DNA of 64,000 bases from Ectocarpus siliculosus (taxonomy: Eukaryota > Sar > Phaeophyceae > Ectocarpales > Ectocarpaceae): the NCBI GenBank assembly GCA_000310025.1, contig FN648568.1, forward strand, positions 41,481-105,480, written 5' to 3'. Of the stretch, positions 55,541 through 64,000 are shown piece by piece (positions within the stretch are counted from its first letter, which is position 1; each line of letters begins with the position of its first letter). Below the pieces are notes generated by a model. That model was not told where the DNA came from. It did no database searches and was given only the letters and a program-made list of their open reading frames with translations. A program made the position numbers and the translations under genes.

Positions 55541-56174
55541 GAGTGGCTTTGAATGTTAGCGGTGCCGAGTAGTTTGATGAGACCCAGCACCCGGCGTTTC
55601 AGCGACAAGACGGCACAGCAGTGAAGGATGGACGCGGCAGTTAAGTTCTGCAGTTCGTCTTGGATAAACGATGACCAACGGCAGTATATGTCACCCCGAT
55701 GATAGGAATGGGTGATACACCAACACACAGCAGGTATTCACCCCGATGATACACACATCGCACATTATCACCGGCACATGGACGTACTACAGCAGTCGGG
55801 AAATATGCTAGCCAGCAACTACATGTACGTTACATCACGTGGTGCATGTATGCAAGCGTGGCAACGACCCAAGGTTTGCACACAGACATGACAGTCTTCT
55901 GCTGTACGATCGACGTGTCATCGACACGGGCTTGAAAATGTAAGTTTCATGTTGTATGCTCAGCAGTACAGAAACATGTCCAACATGGCCTCACGAGGTA
56001 CATTTATACTTCGTGTGGCTACGAAGATCTACGGAGGTATAGATACGCGTGGAAAGCCCTTGGCAAATATTGGCGCACCTCTGTTTTCAACGTTAAATCC
56101 GTTCAGTTGCCAGCTCTTCGGCACCGGACGATCCTCAGTAGCTCCCGGGGTATGACGACGTTGCTGGGACAGAT

Positions 56175-56480
56175 GCTGCACTGAAGCTGTGGTCCAGGAT
56201 AAGGGCAAGGCGCTCATGCAGGCTAAGCGCACGGATAGTGGGATGGGAGCGGTAATCACCCAACTCATCATCGAGGAAGACCTCTGCGTCAACGTGTGGC
56301 AACAGTAGAAAGCTGATGCTGAAGAGTTGAAAGAGGAGAACCAGCATACCCGAGCAGAGGTACTTGAAGTCGGCTATGTTCGAGCGCCGGTGGCAGCAGG
56401 GAGTAGCCGGGCAGGAGGAGAACGCGCATGTAGTGGTCCGGCCGACGGTTTGAATTTGCGGTCCCCCCCACTGCAATACG
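56175..56480 (+). pseudogene. Coiled-coil ORF relic
   Basis: The plus strand reads KALMQAKRTDSGMGAVITQL and IIEEDLCVNVWQQ, a TAG stop at 56308-56310, then KADAEELKEENQHTRAEVLE in the same frame. Heptad-like spacing suggests a coiled coil. A later segment in another frame reads FERRWQQGVAGQEENAHVVV. The opposite strand is open for 126 codons with a hydrophobic stretch, so coding strand is a judgement. Confidence 0.35.
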
Positions 56481-56597
56481 CAAGAGGAATACGGAAAAGC
56501 GCACGTAAACGTCATTACGCATCACACCAAACATGGAACGGCCGCAACGGGCCAAAACGCCAACAGACAGCAAGCAGAGCCGCATTTGGTTCAGAGC

Positions 56598-56976
56598 ACA
56601 CCGCAACCGATACCTCGCTGCCGAGGCCACCTATCAACCCAGACCGGCCAGGATGTGTTCTCTGTTTCTTGCTCTGTTGGAGAAGATTTTCTCAGCAGCT
56701 CGTACTATCAATCGACGGAGAGAGGCATGCGCGTGTTGTTCGGGTCTTCTTCGAACTGAAATTGTTTTCTGCTTCACTCGAAAATAGACGGATGTGTTGA
56801 AGGCCTGAAAACAAATTTTGACAAGGTTGTGCACACGCAGAGGGCGATTTCGAATGATTGGATCAACGAGCCGCTGAGAAACTCTACTCCGACAGAAGGC
56901 AACGAACAGAGAGAACATCCTGGTCGGTCTAGCGTCTATCGGTGGCCTAGGGAGAGGGAGATCAGTTACGGTGCCT
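56598..56976. repeat. Imperfect inverted repeat, arms about 118 bp
   Basis: Left arm 56598-56715 and the reverse complement of 56856-56976 align (aggccacc, gaccggccaggatgt, ctcagcagctcgt). Both arms read as a related peptide outward (LPRPPINPDRP and LPRPPIDARPT). The loop is about 140 bases. Confidence 0.7.
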
Positions 56977-56999
56977 TTATGTGTGATGTGATCCGAAAT

Positions 57000-59900
57000 G
57001 ACGTTTTTACGCACGCGTGCCGAACGACCTTTCAACCAACGTGCAGAACAGCAAACCTTTCAGCGTAGAGTTTTTCGGAGCCCTTGACGGGATCGAAACG
57101 TCAAGAACGCAGGTCGCAGTCGGGCAGCGAACGTCCCCGCCCTAAACGCAGGCATGCGTGTTTTTGTTGTTTTTTCTCCGGTGCTGGGTGCTCAGCAGCT
57201 GCTGCTGCTCCTGCACGACACAAATTACACAGAGACAGGGAACTAACATGGACAACCGTGGTGGGAGACGTACACATCTCCGGAAAAGCGAGGCGGGTTT
57301 ATGCTGCTGATAGCTATCGGTGGAGGAAGTGAGAGGAGAGAAGAGCGTTTTGGTTGTGTTTTTGTGTGTGTGTTTGACGAGCAGCACCGTTTTTTGTCAT
57401 CAACGGGAGAGAGGACAGAGGCACACCAGAGTGGACAGAGACACAATGATCCGCTGCTAGTCGCTACCATTGACAACGCATGTTCAGCAGTTCAGCTCTC
57501 CATACTTGTGTGCGAGGCCTTAGGGTACCGCCTGTGCCTTCCTTGATAGTCGGTCACCCATCATTACTCGAACAACACTCGAAACCAGAGAAACTGAGGG
57601 AATATAACTCTCTACAGCTAGCCGATGAAAACACTCCCGCGTACTGATGAAACACCCCCCCCTTGTCTGTAAATGACGCCTTCCCACCTCAACACTGTTG
57701 CTGTGTGATGGTAGAATCGAGCCAAAGGTATTCCACCTCTCCATCTAGTATCTGGATGCAGGAGTGTAGCTTAGCCCCCTCCATAACGCTCCCTCACGAG
57801 GTTTCAGATCGTGGCCTTCTGAATAATTTTTTGTGTTTATCCGCACGGATACCGGTATATTTGAATTGGTGAGCTGGTGCGCGGTCGATGCGTATAGAGG
57901 TAGGGACCTTAGCTCAAACTCAAGCGCGGCCCTGCGGCATCACAGCGACGCATGGGAGCGAAATGACGGGCTTAGGCATACTCTCAGATCGACACGATAG
58001 CGTCACATCGCGTGTGCTTTACTTCAGAGACCCTACGGCGCAGCAGCAGCGAACAATGTAATGGTGCGTAGTGTTTTATTCAAAGTGCCTGTGTCTCTCG
58101 TTATTCGCGATCTCCCCATCGTACGAGGGTATCTTGCTTAGCGTGCCTCGATATATGAAGGTTGTAAAAAAGCGTACCGCAGGTTCTCACTTAGAAGCTG
58201 CTCGCAAGACGACCTGTTCATACGAGAGTGGAACACTGCCGAATCATGTTACGCCGCCCGCCGACTCTCGGAACGTTGAGATACTATGGTTCAGGATCCA
58301 CCCCCCTCCTAATGCGGTGGGCGGTCATCAGAAAACCGGTGGGGGTGAGGGTTCGGGAGGAAGTGAAGTATTACACGAACAAAGGAGATAACCGCACTAG
58401 AGTATAATATTCTTTAAATATAGTCTAGGTGGCAACCAAAGTAAAACCTTTGTACTATAGACGTGAAACCAAGAGTTACAACCGTTTGCTTGCAGAAGGC
58501 GGAGTGCCTCTCTCTGTCTTGCTCTTTTAGTAATACAGGGTGACGTCACACGCGTGGCCGCTTGCCCTTTTTTGTCTGCTTAGGCAATGTTCGGTCAGAC
58601 GTGCAGGCACTCATGCGTCGCCCGTGCGGTTCCACCAAACTGTGCTGCCCAACAACCCTCTTTCTAATCGTGAGCCGTCGAACTAGATCTCCATTGCAAC
58701 CTTGCTACAAGTTGACTCGTTTGTCTGTCGCCCGTATTCCGCGGCGCCGCAGGCGCACGCCTTACCTCGACCACCCCCGCGTGACACACTCGCAAAAACT
58801 GATCCTCTGAAGAAATGCAAAGGGGGGTTGGTGAAGAATGTAGTTCGTCGCTTCTGCTGTCGAGCGGGATAGGCAAGCATGGCAGGATGATCAGTGAGCC
58901 AGCTCTACAGCTAATGCATCCAGAGCGGCCCAACCAGTGAGCATGCACGGGTACCTAGCTTGGTGGCTACTGCGGCAAGCTTTTGAACACACGCCACATC
59001 GATCACCCACTCACGCTCAGATGACGCGTTCGCCAGCAGGAAGTACTCCGCTCGGATTCGAGCATCGGAACAATTTTGTCACGGCAATGGTGTGGGTATT
59101 GCCGTGTCAATCGTAACGTTTCTGATAGTCGCCATGTAGGATATTTTCCCAACGAGTTTATCTTCGCTGCGACCACAATATGTCGACACCTACTGTTGGT
59201 CGGCAGCATCATGTGACGGATGCACAACACGCTCACGGTTGTTGGCATTGCATTGAAGTATGCTTCGTCGTCGAAAAGGGAGGTATCTCATCCAGTCATG
59301 GTCGTCGATATCCGGGTGATCGTCTACTGTTGTGTACCCCAATTATCGTTTCTAGCCCCTTCGGATCCCATGCTGAAACACATGTAATGTGTCATGACCC
59401 GACGACCATTCTGCGGAAAACACATGTCACATGACAAGACGACCATTCTACGGGAATACATGTCACATGGTAAGATATCATTGTAACTGGCTGACTCCAG
59501 GGCCAGCTCTCGATCACAAAAACAATGAAAACAACATCTACTGTTGGGGGGCCCTAATAGTCAACCGGCTCTCTTGGGGTCCCCCCGAAAACTATTCTGA
59601 CCGTTTGCTGACAATCATGTACGGGAACGTGTCACACAGCAGCATGTGGTGTCTGCTTTACTGCAAACTGCACGTGTTTGCTAGCTACTGCCATTTTGAT
59701 ATCTTGCGCACGCCGTACACCTCTGTTGTTGCGTGAGACGGAATGCAACGGCCTTGGGCTGCCCCCCACCGCCAAACCCTTAGACCACCGAACATATACC
59801 CTCACACTCGACCATTGGTCGTGATCGGATGAGTGTTGTGACGTATTGTAGACAAACAGGCGGTCCCTTGAGCAGCGCACGATTTCCGCACACAGAGCGG

Positions 59901-60340
59901 CAACCCACGGTTGGATGTGTCCGCTGTGCAGCACACACTCTCATCTTTTGTGGCGTTGGTTCGCGGCAGATCAGTGTTGACCTTAGCTCAAGCATGTCTC
60001 ACGTATGTGGCGGTTCACACGTTAGGTCACGCGTTGGCGAGCTCACGAGTATGGCGCTTGGTCAATCCGTGGCACGTGCACGACAGCCGCGTGTGCACAC
60101 CAGCACCGAAGCACAGGAGGAGCACCGACAGAGTTGGCAGCACTGAGAACTGCTGTTGTCTCCGCAATGTAAACAGCAGCGAATACCCTCAACACGTCTT
60201 GAATGTATGGGTTCTGCATGTGGTCACCACATGATTCCAGGATGTCGTTAACCCAGCCATACAATGTGTACGGCAGGCCGTCAAGCCGTGAAGCAATATA
60301 CTCATCGAAGCAATATAGTATGGAAAAAAATAAAAAAAAG
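57000..60340. other. Gene-poor stretch
   Basis: No recognisable protein. A 38-bp unit (cgaccattctgcggaaaaca) repeats about twice at 59402-59475. CTG runs occur near 57199-57210. Confidence 0.45.
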
Positions 60341-60357
60341 ATGGCTCGATTTTTGTA

Positions 60358-61494
60358 CTTCTACAGCAGTATGGACCAGACGCCGACTGTACATAGAAGT
60401 CGTACGAGTGTCGACTTAGTTGTGCTGTCACAGCATCTTTCACGCACTTCTGCCAGTGCTGGTTTGTTGATTGGAGTCTTGTAGGTCGAGATACAGCCGT
60501 GAGATGCTCGGGTTGTGGAGGCAAAAAAGTGAACCAGAGAAAAAAAATGGCATGCATAGCTCGATTACTGCTGTGTTTTTGCTACAGCAGTATGGACTAG
60601 ACGCCGAACGACGTCCGCGTACTACCGCAACGACCTATACTTCCCGTCACGGCGAACCATAGTACAATACCGTGCAAACATCCGTTCGTGTGTCGTGCGG
60701 CTGCCACATGTGTTGACGGCAGGTACACGTAGAACTCTCGCCATGTTGTCGTTCACGCGCAGGAGGACCCCTCGGTGATCTTCCACATGGTGCTACAACG
60801 ATAGCAGTACTACTGTACATATATGTCGTAGGAGAGTGGAGTTGTGCTGTACGGCATCTTCCACGCACTCTGCTACCGGTGCTTGTATCGATTGGAGTCT
60901 TGTAGGCAGAAATACAAGAGTGGGTTGGGCTCCCAGGTTGTAGAAGCAACTTGCCTGCAGCAACAGAGAAGAAGGCGGTGTTCTATGTCCTACGGTATCC
61001 CGCTCAACTTGCTTTTTTTTTTCCGACATTGTATATTTCTTCGCCACTGCCGAAAAAGACCGCTGGATCTTTACGCCGTCCATCTTTCGCATTTATCATT
61101 TAACACCGAACGACGCAGGACGGGTCGCGACCTTCATCATTGTTGTTGTTGTTGTCTTCACATCAAAAACCGTTCCGATCTCTCTCTACCCAGTACCTTT
61201 ATATGTCCGTACTTACTTGTGGATGATCTGTTGGAAATGTGGGAATCCCTACATTCCGAGAGAGCCATAGGTTGGCATTCGGCCTTGTGAAGTTTTGACG
61301 TTGCGCTTGCCATCGTCGCTGAAGTATTTGTGTCTTCAAACCTTTTCAGCCGGCCTTCAAACTTCTTGTTGATAAGTCTCCGTGGTAATTTCTCCGCGCA
61401 TGAGTCATATATATGCGGTTATGACCTGCGCTTTGACCATCACTGGTGGGTATTTTACCTCCCGGTCTTGCATTGGTGAGTACCTGCGTTATAC
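60358..61494 (+). mobile_element. Dispersed repeat family A, copy A3, interrupted
   Basis: Same orientation as A2. The left part holds an internal duplication: gttgtgctgt, catctt, cacgcact and gattggagtcttgtagg occur near 60419-60486 and again near 60842-60906. The match to A1 and A2 stops abruptly after gagtacctgcgttatac at 61494, where the tyrosine-recombinase element begins. The remaining part of family A was not found before 64000. Confidence 0.75.
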
Positions 61495-63160
61495 TGTTGT
61501 ATTCTTGTCCCTTACCTAGATCATCCAATGTAAGTACTGGATTGGGTTGGGTGAGGCCTCCTGCACCGACAGGAGGGCCTCGCCGTGAAGTAACTCTTCG
61601 GGCTGGGCATACAGGTCGCAATGTGCCCAGACCCGAAGCGTTTGAATGATCAGCAAGTTCATGAATAGAAATAGTAGTCGTAGGGCAGGTGGGATGGTCT
61701 TAAATATTTCTTCTTTCTCCTCTGCCCCGGAGTATTTCGGGAGAGAGAAAGGGGACTGAACAAGGTAGAATCATTTTCCAACATGCTTCATGGGATATCT
61801 GACTCTTCCCGATTTCGTTCCGAAATCCGGATTCGTCTCAAATCCGAGATTACTGTTGTATTCTTGTCCTTTACCTAGATCATTCAGTATAAGTATCGGA
61901 TTGGGTTGGGTGAGGCCTCCTGCACCGGCCTGTGGTCGCGCCCATTACTTTTCTGTTGATTGTCTGATCTACCATATATTGCTTTGACCACACAAGCCTT
62001 TAAGGTAGGTCTCTCCCCACCCAAACTTTCTTATTTCCGCGGCACGCACACGTAGAAAATCGACTGTATGCGTGGTCGGCCGACAATCGGCAACGTGTTT
62101 TAGTCAGGGTAGTACTCGCTACGGGTCGTCTTGGAACCCGCCGTTCCTACACTAGTAGGCGCCAAGTGCGACGCTATCGGTACGCCGCCCGGCAAGTTTT
62201 CATGATAACAGCGATTGCAGGTCCATCCAGCAACTGTGCCACATATCCCCCGTCCCGAGAGGAAGGCATCGTGTAGCGGTGTGGCAGCCCGTAACGTCCG
62301 CGCCCGCAACCACGGCGTCTACGGAGTCATCGGGGGTCTTACCAAACTGGAAATTGAAGATAAGATCCCCCCCCGCTGGCAGCCGCAGAATCTGCGATCC
62401 TATCGTGGAGGAGAGGTCGTCGTGGCCGCGAACGCCAGCGAGAACAAAGCGACGTCCCTGGCATGCTCAATGCGTACCACCAAAGGCGACGCAGTTTGTG
62501 CCCGGAAGCGCATGTCCCTCAACAAATCGAAGAGAACATGCGGCAACATAGCCTCTGCGTGGTTGACAAAGCTTCTGTTCCTTCCTCGTAAACATGACGT
62601 AGGGGTCTACGAGAGGACTACGAGACGGGTCGCCCGACCGCGTAACAGGGTCCCAGCTGCCGTCTTGCCCAAACTGCTTTTGGATCGCCATCTTCGACTT
62701 AGACACGATCCCTTTCTGCATCGACGCGGCTGTGTACTGTTAGCCCATTGCGAAACTAGAAGGCATACGCCAAAGCATGGCTCTGTCGTGCACCCACTTG
62801 GTGCCTCTACGTTATGTGCCCAAGAATCAGAGGCATTCAAACGCGTCTTGGTCCGAGGCCTGCGTTCAGCAACAACGTTGTTCGGGCGCCGAAGCCATGA
62901 GAGGAACGGCGACCAGCCGCACATTCTCCAAGAGAGCACGGAAAACCCTCGGGGTTTAGGCCAACGATGCTTTCGCGCCAGGGCAGAGAGATACCATCAG
63001 CGACGACATTAGCAGCCACTGGGTACTCGATCTGTAGCTCCAACAAACGCGACGTCGATGAACCCATGAGCCCGCTGCAAGTCAGTCGGAAAGCGCACAC
63101 GGAAAGAGTCGCGACAACTGATACAATGCAAACATCTCCTTGTTGATGTGCTTGTGCAGC
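61495..63160 (-). mobile_element. Tyrosine-recombinase element, copy 2, heavily decayed
   Basis: The terminal region 61495-62040 aligns with 39507-40030, including both copies of the tgttgtattcttgtcc repeat (61495 and about 61854) and the outer hairpin. Recombinase fragments follow on the minus strand: MQKGIVSKSKMAIQKQFGQD and SWDPVTRSGDPSRSP near 62650-62720, and QASDQDAFECL near 62850. A deletion of about 250 bases removes the region that encodes the central part of the enzyme, and many stops are present. Upstream of about 62930 it no longer resembles copy 1. Confidence 0.75.
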
Positions 63161-64000
63161 CAAACAGTTGGGATCACACCACCATCGCGGTACTGGGCTC
63201 TGTTGTGGTATTTGGACCCTTGGACTAAGATACCATCTGGGCGGGTGTATCTTTCAGGAATACCCCGACCACCTGCCCAGGTTCTTAGTATTCCGACTTA
63301 GGCTGGTACAATGGTTGCTAGCAGTAGCAGGCGAGTGCAAGCGTTTCACCTTGCTCAGTGTCTTGCCTGGGAGTGAGCGATAGCGAGCGACTAAGAGAGA
63401 AAGGAAGGATAAGGAAGGAAACAGACTGAAGAAGCGAAGCGGCTCCAAGCTGCACACAGTGGTCGGACTATCTCCACACCAAACCCGCGTCAAAAAAAGT
63501 CACATCTCGTCACAGCTCCCCCCGAAGTTGACAAAACGCCACCCCAGCCTAGGGAAGACGCGTCCGATGATGCGCCACGTTTGACGATGAGGGTGGCTTG
63601 CTCGCTGTCAGGGCCTTTCGTGCGAGGAAACCGTCAAAGAAAGCCGCTTTTTGGAACTCTTCCCGCAGATGCGTTAGCGTTACATGCCAGATCGACCCGA
63701 CTTTGGATGGTTTTTACCATCTGAGAAGGACGGCGACCTCGCATGCGTCCAAAGTGACGCCGGTCGGATCACCACAGTTATGGTCATTCACGTGCCCGCA
63801 ACGCGTTGCGGCGTTCGACAAGCATCCATCGGCGAGTGCAGTTCGTAGTATGGCACGTGGCTTGTCCAGCTTTTTCTAGAGAATCCGGAACGTCATCGTG
63901 TCCGAATCGCAGATGATATCGAAGCATTGAAAGGCCGTGACTGGCCCAAACCTAGCACTTCTTGAATGACAGGAACTGTCGAGATCCCCCCGCCCTCCCC
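63161..64000. other. Unassigned; coding-like minus-strand stretch
   Basis: On the minus strand from about 63880 to 63540 a frame with two stops reads CGHVNDHNCGDPTGVTLDAC, then SIWHVTLTHLREEFQKAAFF. The Cys/His spacing is suggestive, but no family is recognised. It could be the upstream ORF of copy 2 of the tyrosine-recombinase element. Confidence 0.25.

Noticed and set aside
56135-56515. Minus-strand ORF with a hydrophobic segment (SGMLVLLFQLFSISFLLL)
   Set aside because: The plus strand reads as a charged coiled coil over the same bases, which produces hydrophobic residues on the reverse. I prefer the plus strand, with modest confidence.

Overview
The window looks like nuclear DNA of a eukaryote, most plausibly a stramenopile and perhaps a brown alga such as Ectocarpus. 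The organism is an inference. It rests on intron-split gene fragments with pyrimidine-rich acceptors, the mix of mobile elements (MULE, hAT, LINE, SINE-like, Helitron, tyrosine-recombinase element), FNIP-like leucine-rich repeats, and a 100-N scaffold gap. There is no operon-like packing. Almost every recognisable coding stretch is broken, and most of the sequence is repeats of several ages, so this reads as a transposon graveyard with a few host-gene relics.

Layout. 0.1-2.2 kb: decayed Mutator-like transposase with a SWIM zinc finger. 2.7-4.7 kb: first of three copies of an unclassified dispersed repeat (family A; the others are at 50.1-51.1 and 60.4-61.5 kb). This copy carries a 0.5-kb block of tandem repeats that the 50-kb copy lacks. 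5.5-20.9 kb: mostly non-coding, with tandem and dispersed duplications, including a 1.3-kb tandem pair at 12-14 kb. 20.9-22 kb: 192-bp coding-like tandem repeat and a 205-codon ORF. 23.5-25.8 kb: long inverted repeat whose centre is the assembly gap. 27.6-29.6 kb: tRNA-like SINE head followed by a LINE reverse transcriptase.

31.2-32.5 kb: two phase-0 exons that I read as part of RRN3, the RNA polymerase I initiation factor, with one nonsense codon. 33.2-33.6 kb: hAT transposase dimerisation domain. 35-36.6 kb: tandem array of units near 480 bp, then a self-complementary minisatellite. 38.5-39.5 kb: FNIP-like repeat gene cut by a tyrosine-recombinase retroelement (39.5-41.85 kb). 42-49 kb: an AT-richer stretch with a Helitron replicase fragment and an unrecognised three-exon gene remnant on the minus strand. 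53.2-54 kb: second LINE 3-prime fragment. 55-57 kb: unrecognised ORFs and a hairpin. 61.5-63.2 kb: second, more decayed copy of the tyrosine-recombinase element, inserted in family A copy 3.

How the parts relate. The elements are nested, which gives a relative order: the tyrosine-recombinase element landed in the FNIP gene and in family A copy 3 after those sequences existed. No intact gene or multi-gene system can be defended here. The most interesting items are the RRN3 fragment, the unrecognised Cys-containing gene at 47.1-48.3 kb, the split-repeat element with a zinc ribbon before its recombinase, and the inverted repeat around the gap.
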